A DNA stretch of 44,364 bases from Phallusia fumigata (taxonomy: Eukaryota > Chordata > Ascidiacea > Phlebobranchia > Ascidiidae). Under the pieces are notes generated by a model that saw only the letters and a program-made list of their open reading frames with translations, was not told the DNA's origin and searched no databases. A program made the position numbers and the translations under genes. The DNA lies in contig QXVZ01011827.1 in assembly GCA_008931825.1 (NCBI GenBank), forward strand, positions 11,517 to 55,880, written 5' to 3'. This document shows, one piece after another, positions 22,993 to 34,900 of this stretch; position 1 is the first letter of the stretch, and every line of letters starts with the position of its first letter.

Positions 22993-23726
22993 CGCGCTAT
23001 AGGATACTCGTGTGGTAGGCACTTTTGACGTAGGAAAAAACAAGACAGGTGTTTTAGCCCTCATCTACTGCTTAGCAAAATTCCAGAAAATCTGCCTCGT
23101 ATGCTTTTACTTTTATTTTATTCTGCTACCCGTTTTTAGCGCTGTGAAGGGAGAGAATAGACGCACTAGTCGTGCTGCGTCACACAGGTTTGTATTACAC
23201 TTGCTAGTGCCATTTGATTCCACAGCCATTCTGGGCTGTTGACGTGGACTGGATATGTCGTTGTTTCATTGTTGTGTCGCTGCATTTTAGTACATACTCG
23301 ACCTTTCTCTCCATAAATTCCGCCCCGAATTTCGCATCGGCTTTTTACCTTCATTACAGTATCTTTCCTTTTGCTTATCGACGCCTCTGAAGGACAGAGT
23401 ACAAAGAAGTCGTATACTTGCCGGAGTCGCGTATTCTTTGTTTATTCGACAATATGTACAACAATAATGGCGAACGCCTCGCATCAAAATCGGCAACGGT
23501 CTGCGAAAACGGAGCGCAAACAAACCTTGAAGCGCAACATTTATGGAATGGAAAACCACTTTCTGTTCACTGCAATTTTGTTCGGGGCGTTCCATGCGCA
23601 GATTGGCAGCTCGAAGCTCTGTTGTAAGAATGTGAAGGCCCGCGATGTGCAACAAGGAGCAGTTTAGCCACAGAGTAGTGGCGCAGGAACACGGCTCTAG
23701 CGTGATTCTATTTTCTTTGTCAGGTT
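22993..23726. other. Spacer between the convergent DDI and VEGFR genes
   Basis: About 730 bp should hold both 3' UTRs. A plus-strand frame at 23371-23667 is antisense to the probable VEGFR 3' UTR and has no recognisable domain. A minus-strand AATAAA lies at 23441-23446. I saw no clear plus-strand signal for DDI. Confidence 0.55.
23441..23446 (-). terminator. Poly(A) signal of the VEGFR gene
   Basis: AATAAA on the minus strand, about 280 bp past the VEGFR stop at 23727. Confidence 0.4.
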
Positions 23727-26700
23727 TTAGAACTGGTTACTTCTCGATGCGATGACTTCATCGTAGAGGGGCGGTGCGTCGCACGATGCTGCGGAACAAG
23801 TATCCAACGATCTGAAGCTGCTCGTATCAACGTACAGCAGATTTCTGTCGGTGCTTGTGCAAAGTCCACTGTCCTCTGACAAACAACCTGGAAAGGAAAT
23901 GTTACAATGTCGTAGTTTTTTTACAGAATTAGGTGTTGTTTATCAGCCAAAAATTTAAGGCGAAAAGTTTGCAAAAGGCATTGTTATAAAAATGTTAAAA
24001 TTTATGTTTTTATTCTATTCAGTGGTTGATAAACGACCTGACAGTTCAGTGTTTTAATTTTTTCTAAATTACTATCTTACCATCATCGGTGAACTGATTG
24101 CGCATAGATACGTTCTCGTGTGATATTTCAACTTGTGTCACACCAGATGATCTATTCGGCTTTTCTTTCGCGAAAGCCTCCTGCTTCTTTAGAGATTCCA
24201 CCTGATAAAAAGTAGCCGACGTGAATACAACAGGTGGATCTCGTGGTTGTCCGCAATGCCCACACATTACCTGCACATCTGTGTAGTTGACTGTTTCGCA
24301 TGACGTGCATGGTTCGGCGTCCACCGATTTGCATTTGTTGACATCAAAAGTTTCCTCTGGTGACTTTTGTGGTCCTACACCACGCAGTGGAACTTTTCCG
24401 TCTGCTGCCCCCTCGATGATTTTCAGAATGTCGAGATACTCCTGCAAAAGCATTGGCAATGTAACTGATTTGCTTCTCTACAGAAGCGAACATGCTATGC
24501 CGTTTGTATACTGTTTATAGTTTCTTACACAAAAAACTCAACTTGAATATCTAAACTTTATTGGCCGATATTCTTTCTGGGCTTTGTATATCATAAAAAA
24601 TGATTACACACATCAAGATTCCATACGAATTCGACTTACATGTCCGGCTTCAGCTTGCAACACATCACTAAGTTCTTCACACAATTTAGTGAACGTCGGT
24701 CGTTCTTCTGGCTGGTTTGCCCAACAAGCTAGCATGTTAGAATACCTAACAAAATTAACAACAATTTTAACCCAAATTGTCCATCTAAAACAAACTACAA
24801 GTATTCCCAATTTAACTCACGCCGAATCTGAGGAGTATTCCGGTTTGCTCATTCGTACACCTCGCTTCAGTTTGTTGCAGAAATCTTTGTCCATTTGTAT
24901 GCCGGGATAGGGCGAGCCACCAAGACTAAATATTTCCCACAGCAAGACTCCAAACGACCACCTGATTATTAAACGTCGTTCAACAACTGGTTGTCATTTA
25001 TCGTCGTGAAAATGTGTCCGGAACTTACACGTCGCTTTTTGTGGAGTAAATCTTGTCAAAGATTGATTCGGGTGCCATCCATTTGATAGGCAGGCGCGCC
25101 TCGCCATTTTGGACATAATCAGGATCTTTGTAGACATCCCTAGCAAGCCCGAAGTCGCAAATTTTGACAACTTGGTAATCTGAGATCAGCACGTTTCTTG
25201 CCGCCAAGTCCCGGTGAATGCACTGCAAAGGTAAAAACGTTTAAACAACGTTTCAAACGTGCTGCCTCACGATAACATTGGTTACTGTAATGACACAAGT
25301 TCTTTTGTTTATCATTTAAGTACAAGTGGATTCTATATACGGCACTGGCGACATTGTTCTCTGGTTGTAGCGCATAATAGGTGTTATTTGGCAAATCGGT
25401 CTTTTATCACACATCGTCAGCCAAATTCGGACTGCCATATTTCCATGCGAAGGCAACAAACAATCGAACAATCGATTAGTTTTACGTTGCGAGACGAGCC
25501 AAAGTACGAGATAGGGCCGAAATAAAGTTCACGGTGAGGATATTTGACAAATGAGTTTCCTGCAAAACAATCACCGCGTATTCGCCGATTGGCGATTGCG
25601 CGCTCGCCGATGCCAAGTGGAGAAGAGAAGGTAACTTTCCCACACGTATGCGCACCAACTTTCACCCCCCAATTGTGAATAACGCAGGAAACGAGGCGAC
25701 CGACTGTCTGCGAACTCCCATGCGCTGACATCATAAATTTTATCGCAATGTAGTTTTGATTCACAAAACGTTTTAAATGAACTAATAAACAAAGCTTTTG
25801 GTGACTTGCGGAGACTCCCGAACGTGTTTTTTTGCGTCAGTCATTGCCTGAACTGAAATGTTAGTCTTTAGGATTAATTACCGTTTACAGTTCGTCTTTA
25901 AACGCAGTTTGCCATTTGATTTTAACCAAGTAACAAAGTGAAAACAAAACTCATACTTTTTAGTATAAGGTACACTTGAAATGATATTCACCTTTTTTGA
26001 TGCCAAAAACTCCATTCCTCTGGCAACCTGAAGACTGTACGAAAGAAGATCAGTGAGGGTGAGCGTTGTCTTCTCGTCCTTTTTCTCCTTGTCGTCTTCA
26101 TTCGTTTCCGACGCCTTTCGCAAACTCATCCTGCTATCTTCGCACCCGCTGAAATTGCAATAGCATTTCATTAGTCAATATGAGTGAAAATAACCACCTG
26201 ACGCTTTGTCACCGAGACAGTCAACGATGTTATGTTGGATGAATAATCACAATTGGAAAAATATTCGGCTCGTGAAGTGGGTGTGTCTAAAGACACCGCC
26301 ATGATTTAAAAATTCCATTCAAAAACTGAATGCGCTTTTGCTTTCAACACCTTGATAAAGCCACATAACTTGGATTGAAAGACATCACAAAGCATTCTAA
26401 AACAACCTTTACCTTGACAAGTTGGCCTGACCAGTGATCTCGCATTCTTGGGATGCCACAGTGTCGGCTGCGCTCGTGCAAGAAGCCCGACTCACTCGCT
26501 TATCAGTTAACCAGCTCGATCTGTCGTTCTCCAGGCCCGAGAAGGCGCCATCGTCGGTCGAGTCCTCGCTCAGGAGTCGACATTTCTTTGTGTCGTTACT
26601 AAGCTCTTTCTTTTCGGCTCCATCAGCTCGTCCGCCGACATAACAATCTCGCATGCCTCTTAGGTAAGTGGACAGATTGCCGTGGCGGCAGTACTCCACA

Positions 26701-29700
26701 ATGATCATCAGTGGACCTAGAATTGAACATTTTTAAATGATGATTTTGCGCAAATGCGGCAAAACGCTAACGATGTTACAAAAAATGTGTTTTACCGTCT
26801 TTTGTGGTACAAGCTCCCAACAGATTGACGATGTTCAGATGGGGGCCAAGATGAATAAGAATCTTCAGTTCCGACATCAACGCGCTGTATTCGCTGTTTC
26901 GGGATCCCACTGCAAAAAAAGTTCCACAGTTGATTGCAATTACATTTGTTCCAGATGCCAATTAACGCAATTACAACCGCAACTGCGCGGATGAGGAAAC
27001 ACATCAAATTGATCCGCGTGGGTTCGCTTTGCAATTGCTGTCCGCACGGAATTGCTTCAAATACCGTGCCCTATTACTCTTTTTAGAACATACATGCAAA
27101 ATAGCCCTTAGTTTCTTGTTTTTGTAACTACATTTTGTGTGAACACTTGGTCGCGTGACGTAGCGCTTACGCAAAGTGCCCAATGTAAATGTCAGATTGG
27201 ATCGGAGTTTGGGCAGCAACGGGGAAGCAGCGCTGTGGATAGTTTCCGATTGCCGTATTGGAAAATGTGACCAATCGAGGCAGACTTACGGCGCCACTCC
27301 ATATATGGAACAAGTATTGGTCGTAGATTGTGCGGTTAAGCTGATCAGTATGTTCCTATCGGACTCGGGGCTGGGCAGTGTGAAAACCTGTGACTCGCCA
27401 AGGACCTATGGCGCGCGACCAGGGGCACACAGCAATGTCACGCTGACTCCAAGGCGGAAGCTATACCACGAATATTGAAACCCAAATAACACAAGGGCAA
27501 ACCAGCCCAAGGATGTCCCTGAGTGACGGGAGCTAAATATGAGCAAGTTCAAGCGACGACTTTCTCAGTTGGAAATACACAAAGGTAAATATGTCGCGCA
27601 CATAAATAGCATTGATCCGGACGGCGTCGAGCTTGGAGGAAAGTACACGCGCGCCTGCTGTTTGTTCACATAAAAACAATTTCTCACCTTTAAGCATTTT
27701 CACAGCCACGGTCTTGCAGGATGAGGATCGCTCGAGATCAAAGGCGGTCGCCTGCACTACTTTGCCGAACGCACCGCGGCCAAGAGTTTTGCCAAACTTC
27801 AGGCGATCCCTCGGGAACTCCCATTTCTTGGGATCGTAAGCCAAGCACTGCGCATGCTCCTCGACTGGCATCTGTTTGATGTCGAGCACCGGCACCAGAT
27901 ATTTCTGCTCCAGCCTCAATTGTCGTTGGAGCTGTAAAAATGATTTTCAGAGTTTCGTAGTGTTTGTGTTGGGCTTGTTCACACCAAGCCACGTTGACGT
28001 ACCTTCTTCATTCTACGATTCTTCGTTACGAGCATCCATGCTGTGCACACCAAAGTAAGAAACATTACCGTCGCCAAGGAGGAGAATAGGATGTGATAAA
28101 GCTGGTTTGCGTCTGCAACAACGTTTTGTGTGTAATAGCGGGCGTTGCACTGATGGAAAAGTGGTTGAGAGATCTAGTACTCCTCTTACCGTTGATATGC
28201 AAGATTTGGTGACGTTTTGCTTCACCGAATCCGTTACGTGCACGGCAAGTATACTTTCCCCCATCTTCTGCTTGAACTCTTGTGATTCTGAGCTCGCCAG
28301 ACGTAACTATGATTGCAGATATATGTAAATAAGCAACTTAAGTGATGTTTAAAAGTAACAAAATAGAGTTGTGTGGTAAACCTTCAGGAATTGGGAAGTC
28401 GTTGTGAAACCACACAATCTCAGGTGTGGGAACACCAGTGACGTTGCAAACCACCAAATAATCCGACCCGAGGTCCGCAACAGCCTCCTCAGCTATCTCG
28501 AGTATTTTTGGCTTCTCAGGTTCTGTAAGTCATAAACATAATTAATTTGGTACTAGCGAACTCGAAACCCATGCAAAAGATTCTTACCAACTACATGGAG
28601 AAAAACCTGCCGCCGTACGGTCTCTGCGCGATTCGATATCGTCAGGGTGTATATTGCTTCGTCAGCATACCCGACATCACGAATAAGGAGGTTGGAGTTT
28701 TTAATAGCAATCCTCGTATCAGCGCGAAGCAAAGTGCTCCCGTTGTGCCACGAAAAGGTCGGAGAAGGATAAGCGTCAACGGAAAAATTAAGCGCCACTT
28801 CGTATCCTTTGACGCCGTTCAGGCGCGTCTGATTCTCTCCACCCGCCGGCCAATCGGTAATTTTTATGTACGGAGTTTCTGTAACAAGACGACCAAAGTT
28901 GTTAAATATAAACGCCTTCGGAAATGGGGTAACGAGACTCCCTGGTGCTTACCGTACACGACAATGTCGGTTTCGGCCATCTTGCGTTTTCCATCGTACA
29001 AGGCATCGCAGATGTAAGTGCCGCTGTCGTTAAGGCTTGCACTCGGCAACGTTAGCTTGCTTCGCCATACGTCCATACCGTTGCTTTCCGCAGGAATTTT
29101 AATGTAAGTTATCTGCAAACATACGTAACAGTTTTAATAAAAAGCTTGAACCCAGACAATCCCAGTATAGATATAGTGTGTACAACAAGCTACAATAAAT
29201 CTCTTATTTACAATATTGGGGACTGATGCGTTTAAACAACAGACATGAACGACTCTATAAGGTTAAGTTGTGGAACACACACAAAAAAAGACGCACCAAG
29301 TCGCTTCCAGTGAGGTTGCGTCCATTTGGTGCAATCCATTCAAACGTCACCGGTTGGCCGATCGGGACATCAACTTCGCATCTAACACGAATCTTATGCG
29401 AAAGGAAAGCGTAGCTGTCGGATTTGATCAACAGCTCTCCCATTCCTTTTTGGGTTTCTACAACGTAAAAATCCTCAGCGTTGCTGTCCTGTCCTTATGC
29501 TGCGCGCGGTGATTGTGATAAGGCAAGTACCTTTATTGATAGTGACGAGAACCCGGCGATACTGTTTTGTTCCCTGATATGTTGCTGTACATTTCCACAA
29601 CCCTTCATCGTAGTCAGTCGCGTTGTGTACAGTGAAGCCAACAGTTGGATCATACGACAACTTTAAAAGCACAAAATTGATGCATGAAACACCGATGAAG

Positions 29701-30823
29701 TACAGACAAATTTTTCGTGGCATACCCATACCCTATTTGCTGGTGTAACATCCCCCAATTTTGACAAACCGACGGCCACGTCTTCCCTGGTTGGCCTGCA
29801 GGGCACCACGACATCTTTGTTGGTGTTTGCTTCTACTTTTCCAGGCACATCGAGAAGTAACGTCCTGCCATCTGCAATTAACAAGCGTTTAGACACACTG
29901 CTCTTTGATTGTAATGCAACATTGTTTTGATTGACCGAAACATTACGGCCAAATAATGCCTTTTCGTGGTTCGGTTTAGGGCCAAACTTTTTAAAATTAA
30001 AAAGCAACGCCTGAAATTTGACAACTGACCAACTAAAGTAGTCAGCTGTCCGCTGTTTGTTTGACTACTACTCTCTCCAGGTGTTTCGAAGCGTCAAAAA
30101 ACGGTTCTCCGAACCATGTCAGGACTACTTATATAGGATATATTTGGCATTTTGCGCCTTTGGTTTCGACACATTTTGAGGTTTGGTGCATTACGGTCTT
30201 TACACCCTATCAGCTTTGGTTTGGTTTTGAAACTTACCGTAAACATAAAGGTAAACCCGTTTGATCCAGTTTTGTGAGGCTGCGTTTTCGGACTGGTCCC
30301 AGTCTTCACTGGTGTCGTTGCTCTGCAGCCTGTATTTGCACACGTAATAGCCGGTGTCTTCCGACGTTGCGTTATTGAGCTTCAGCGAGCTTCTAAATAT
30401 TAGTTTTCCGCCGCTGACTTCAGTTTTAGTGGGCATGACGCTTCCGCGACCGTTTGAAGACATGGATTTTGGAAAACTCCATTGAAGTCCGACTTGTGGA
30501 CCAAAAGCATCCCCTTGACATCGCAATTTTACGGTGTCACCTGAGCGAACTTGTCGTTGCCTTGTGGTTCCAACTCGACCTAGAAAATGTAAACGTTGCA
30601 CAACTTTCGCATACAATTGACTAAAAGTACATCAAGAAAAGAAAGATTGTATCCCAGAAATATATTTTTAATAGTGGATTTGTACGCCATTTTTTATGTA
30701 CGTGTTTGTACACTACGCTTATGTCTGCTTTTTGGGCTCCAAAATTGCAAATTAAAGGACCTCACCTCCAAACGAACAGGATATCAATATCCCCAACACC
30801 AAAGCTGCTTTTAGTAATCCCAT
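23727..30823 (-). CDS. VEGFR: VEGFR/PDGFR-class receptor tyrosine kinase, five Ig domains
   Basis: Cell-surface receptor kinase. Exons in transcript order: 30823-30766, 30579-30238, 29871-29732, 29660-29531, 29457-29297, 29112-28953, 28878-28588, 28522-28382, 28306-28190, 28112-28003, 27931-27688, 26909-26796, 26716-26413, 26148-25992, 25222-25029, 24961-24821, 24745-24640, 24441-24081, 23887-23727. Total 3432 nt, or 1143 aa, all phases closing. Signal peptide [20 protein letters not shown]. Ig1, 2, 3 and 5 keep paired Cys; Ig4 (aa 331-427) has none, as in vertebrate VEGFR Ig4. TM about 520-543. Kinase: GRGAFG at 601-606, AVK Lys628, Glu645, HRDLAARN (Asp828), DFG at 846-848, activation-loop Tyr854/Tyr859 (RDVYKDPDY, the VEGFR form). 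A kinase insert of about 100 aa splits it. The tail has NLLYVDT and PPLYDEV. The kinase resembles VEGFR more than PDGFR, but five Ig domains is the PDGFR number. A 69-nt in-frame segment in the tail may be an intron. Confidence 0.93.
24202..24270 (-). other. Possible in-frame 69-nt intron (exitron) in the VEGFR tail
   Basis: Inside the long tail exon, CAG|GTAATG (donor at 24270) and TTTTTATCAG|GTGG (acceptor ending at 24202) bound 69 nt, exactly 23 codons, with phase 0 on both sides and no stop inside. Retained, it adds a segment with CGHC and [10 protein letters not shown]. Spliced, TDVQ joins VESLKKQ. Both products stay in frame, so the sequence alone cannot decide. Confidence 0.45.
27299..27308. 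promoter_or_regulatory. Perfect CArG box (SRF-type site) in a VEGFR intron
   Basis: CCATATATGG fits the SRF consensus CC(A/T)6GG exactly and is palindromic. It lies in the 778-bp intron 26910-27687, between the glycine-loop exon and the next kinase exon, about 25 bp from a CCAAT box. The surrounding 27180-27450 is less AT-rich than nearby introns. An intronic enhancer is possible. Confidence 0.35.
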
Positions 30824-31941
30824 GTTGCACTCCAAACAAAAAGGCAAACAAACGTTTACTTTTATTCTACGCTATGCTGGAAAGGTGGCATTAACCCTGA
30901 AAGCAAAACGCGATTCTATTATTTTTAAGACCTTAATGCTTGCGCTACGATCCAACCTATTTTGTTCCTAAACATTGTTTAACCTAATTTTCAACAACTA
31001 TGCGGCTATTCTTTGTGACGGCTGAAACCAAAATGCATCTTTGGCCTGACTCTCTTCCAGTCTTCCTTTGTTCCTACAACGCTACCCGGGGCGTCTTGTG
31101 TGTCGTGCGGATGCAGGGGCGCAATGACTCAAGTGGCAGTAATTTCCACCCAGAATCGCGGCATCGGCGGTTTCCTATTCCAAGCGCACTTCCGTGGGAA
31201 TGCTTTGCGCCCCGGGTCGCTTGTTTGCTTGTTCTTTGCACTGTGAGAAAGCGCCGCATCGACGCGCAGGAAGTAGTTGTGACGTCACCACGGGTCGGAG
31301 CAGCGCGAACTTCTACGCGTTGAGAGGTCCTCTGTAAGTGGAACGCACTTGCACGCAAATGAAGTTTTTTAATGTAGCCGCACCTACGCGAAATTTCCTA
31401 CATCTTAGAGTATTGCGTGAAAAAGTGAAATCAGACTGTGAGCGTCTTGATTTTATTTTTAAAATTAATAGGTCATTAAAGTAGCGTAGCATCGTCATTG
31501 TTTCTTTTCAGGTTAAAAAAATAACCGTTGATCCAACTCGACGCGTTCTTGGCCTATTTCATAGAGTTTTTTTTCGGGAATATCTTTATTAAATCCCATT
31601 TTTTGAAAGACACTTGCACTCGGATTTAATTCAAAAGCTTTAGTTTAATGATTTTGGCATTTATGCGAACGAGCTGAACTTTTTTTTCTTGAATGCAATT
31701 TCAGATCAAACGAGGCATACTAAACAAAGCCAAATGAACAAAACGTTATGCCTCAGTCAAATTTGTTTAAATAATAACGAAAAAGAAAAAACAAACTTGT
31801 TTGTTGCTTTTGTTGGATCGGGCAAGGCACAATTTAAAACAATGCAGCAGTACAAATCACAGAGTTATGAATAGTTTGATTATACACATTAATTGAACGA
31901 CATATACAGCGACAGATCAAAATTTGCAGCGTTACATCTCT
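30824..31941. other. Spacer: VEGFR upstream region and receptor A 3' UTR
   Basis: About 1.1 kb with no supported gene. The part at 31070-31330 is GC-richer than its surroundings and holds a perfect CRE and an ETS core, so it may be the VEGFR promoter or an enhancer. Frames there (31000-31323 plus, 31074-31358 minus) are arginine/serine-rich by-products of base composition. The right end should be the 3' UTR of receptor A, with a possible minus-strand AATAAA at 31585-31590. Confidence 0.55.
31280..31287. promoter_or_regulatory. Perfect CRE with adjacent ETS core upstream of VEGFR
   Basis: TGACGTCA is the palindromic CREB/ATF site. AGGAAGT, an ETS core, lies just left of it (about 31268-31274). 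Both are about 460 bp upstream of the VEGFR start codon. ETS input to vertebrate VEGFR genes is well established; its use here is inference. Confidence 0.35.
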
Positions 31942-34900
31942 TCACATGTCGTCCATTTGACCGTAGTTGTCCCTCTGTTTTGCGTACTGTATTAGTTCGC
32001 CGTATCTCCTCTTGAACGTGCATCGCCACGCAACACAGCAGCAAATTGCAGTTGCCAGGAAGGTTAGAAGCACAGTGAGTGCGATCGATCCGGCAGGCAC
32101 CTTGCACACTGGACACGATACTACAAAACAGTGCAATTTTATGGTTGACCATATCTGTCCCAGACAGGATAACAATGTAATGTGTGTGAAGGAGTTCGAC
32201 TGTAATTAGCTCCTTATGAAGTTATACTGGCTAACTATAACGTACTTGTGATTTTCCTAAATTACATGCAAAAGAGCCACTGGGGTAAAAAATACTGCAG
32301 CCCGCAGTGTTTTTGACTCACAGTCCACTATCGTCCCGGGCTTCAAGCGTTCAATGGCAACAAGTTTGGTAATGATTTATTATTTGGTTGAACAAGATTA
32401 AACCTGGAACTATTTCTCCACCATACCATTCACCTCAATGCACCATCAAAGGTTCAATCCAATTCAATTTATGTTAAAAGTATTAACGTTCGGACTTACA
32501 AGCGTTAGATCCGTCATCGTCCTTGTCTGTATCTTCGCACACGAAGTCTTCAGGTGTCAGTTCGTCCGATTTTTTATTGTGAACACGGGATGGCGCCGTA
32601 CAAATAAATCGTACGTCAGTGGTTGGGTCGCGTTCCTCAGTCTGTCAAAAATAATGTACAAAGATCTTTAATAAACAGAAACCTACTTGTAAATCTGAAG
32701 CACTGTGTAAGATTGGTCCAAAATGGCCAACATGTGCGGTTGTGTGTTTTCTACACTATATGCCTAATCTTCTACAAACAATTTTTATCTTCTCTGGTGT
32801 CACTATAACCACAAAGTTTCTTGCCAGAAACTTATCGCACCATTCGCAGTTTGCGGTTACGTCAATGGGTATGTGGTGTAAGTTTTAACTCAACCGGGCG
32901 AAACAACTATTATGTTTTACCTCCTCAATCCACGTCTTGAACCATTTCANTGTACAAAGATCTTTATTAAACAGAAACCTACTTGCAAATCTGAAGCACT
33001 GTGTAAGGTTGGTCCAAAATGGCCAAAGTGTGCGGTTGTGTGTTTTCTACACTATATGCCTAATCTTCTACAAACAATTTTTATCTTCTCTGGTGTCACT
33101 ATAACCACAATGTTTCTTGCCAGAAACTTATCGCACCATTCGCAGTTTGTGGTTACGTCAATGGGTATGTGCGGGTGTAAGTTTTGACTCAACCAGGCGA
33201 AACAACTATTATGCAATACCTCCTCAATCCACGTCTTGAACCATTTCAAATTGCAATCACAAACCATCGGGTTGCTCCACAGTTCAACTTTCAATCTCTC
33301 CTGACTGATGTTCGAGAAAACTCCAGCAGGGAGCGTTTTAATTTTATTTTCAGAAAGATAAAGCCATTGAAGGAGCGTAGCACCACTGTGAACAAAACAA
33401 AGTCATCACACTAACACTAAGTGGGCCGGTTTGTTCCTTGAAAAATTTTGAAGATTTGGTTTGCAGTCGAGTTAAACATAAACTTAGCCTATACTTGAAA
33501 GCATTGACTCCGATTGCCGCAATTTGGTTGTTTTCCAGTACGAGGCGGTAGAGAGCGTTTGTATTTGAGAACGTTCCATTTGGCAGAGATGTGATGGAGT
33601 TGTCGCTTACATCAAGATAGGTAAGGTTTTTCTGCACAGAAATAAAACCTGTCAAATATATCACGAAGGGCAGTTAAACAATTTCGTACCATGGTAGCGA
33701 TTTCGGGTGGAACTGACTTCAGCGATAAGTTTCGTAGCGACAAGCTGTAAATGTCAAGTGCTTTGAGAAAGTGGAATCTGAACGTCTTGATAGGGTTCGG
33801 GCCGAGGTAGACGCGGTTTACTTTTCTATATTGAGGAAAGAAGCGATAAAAACGATGATAAAACGAAACCGAGATGTATTTTTGTCACTTACGGATTTTT
33901 GACAAACAGATTGTCTGGAAAGTACTTGATCTGGTTGTGATAAAGTACCGCAACTTCAAGGTTGGGAAAGGACTGTAGATGGCCGCTATTTACTGTGGTG
34001 ATATTGTTAAAGCGAAGATTTATCAGGGTGACCTCTTTAAGGACCATCTTTGGGTTACCTCTTATTGACTTTATCTGGTTCCCTGTGTATAAAATAAGTT
34101 GGTTTAAGAGCGTTTGAGCACATTCGCCATCTCATCCTTCTTACTTTTAAGGTCCAATATGACCAAATCTTTAAATTTCTCAAGTTCTTTCAAGTCGAGT
34201 GTCACAATTTTATTATCCGAAAAAATAATCGCCTTTGTGTCGGAGCGCATTTTTTTAAATGGAATCCGCGTCAATCCAACCCCAATACAACTCACACTGA
34301 GTTTCGCAAATGTCCTGTAGCGAAACCTGAAATGGCAAGAAATACCTTAATTGCACCAATTTGTTGCCATGCCCTAAATGCAATATTGGAAAAAAGTATG
34401 TTTTTTCAAATGGTTTTAGATTACAGTTGTGCCGTACGCTAAATTTTAAAATTTTATTTGCTCTACCCAAACATTTTTAGGTGCAGCCTAAAACCGATTT
34501 TTAACTGAAATAGGAAAACCAACAAATCTTTAAATATCGACACTACAAACATTTTTAGCAAACAACAGTTTTTGTGACTTGGCAAATTAAAAAAAAATAA
34601 AACAAAGAAAAACCTACCCCCGAACTCGCCGACGTGAGGCGCTCGGTGATGTAGCATTGGGCGGGGGTGCGTACTGTCGGCCATTTTCATCGAAGCAAGT
34701 GCAACCTTCGGGACATGCTGTTGGGTCGTCGACTTCGGGTGTTGTTGTCGTCGTGAGAACCGCCGCTGTCGAAGAGGTCGCAGGGGCTGGAGCGCTACAG
34801 TCTGCAATTCAGTATAAAAGGTGTCACATGCATTGTGAAAAGCGCGCCAGATCGTTGATTTGCAAATTTAAAAACGCAATAGTGGAGATTATTGCTGCAC

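Noticed and set aside
23371..23667. 98-residue plus-strand frame between DDI and VEGFR
   Set aside because: Antisense to the probable VEGFR 3' UTR, with no recognisable domain.
24201..24330. Zinc-knuckle (CxxC twice) in the VEGFR tail
   Set aside because: The second CxxC lies wholly in the 69-nt segment with splice signals at both ends and may be intronic, so a metal site is not claimed.
27176..27478. 100-residue plus-strand frame in a VEGFR intron
   Set aside because: Antisense within an intron with no homology or splice context.
31000..31358. Overlapping Arg/Ser-rich frames on both strands upstream of VEGFR
   Set aside because: Both come from a GC-richer stretch, and neither resembles a protein domain.
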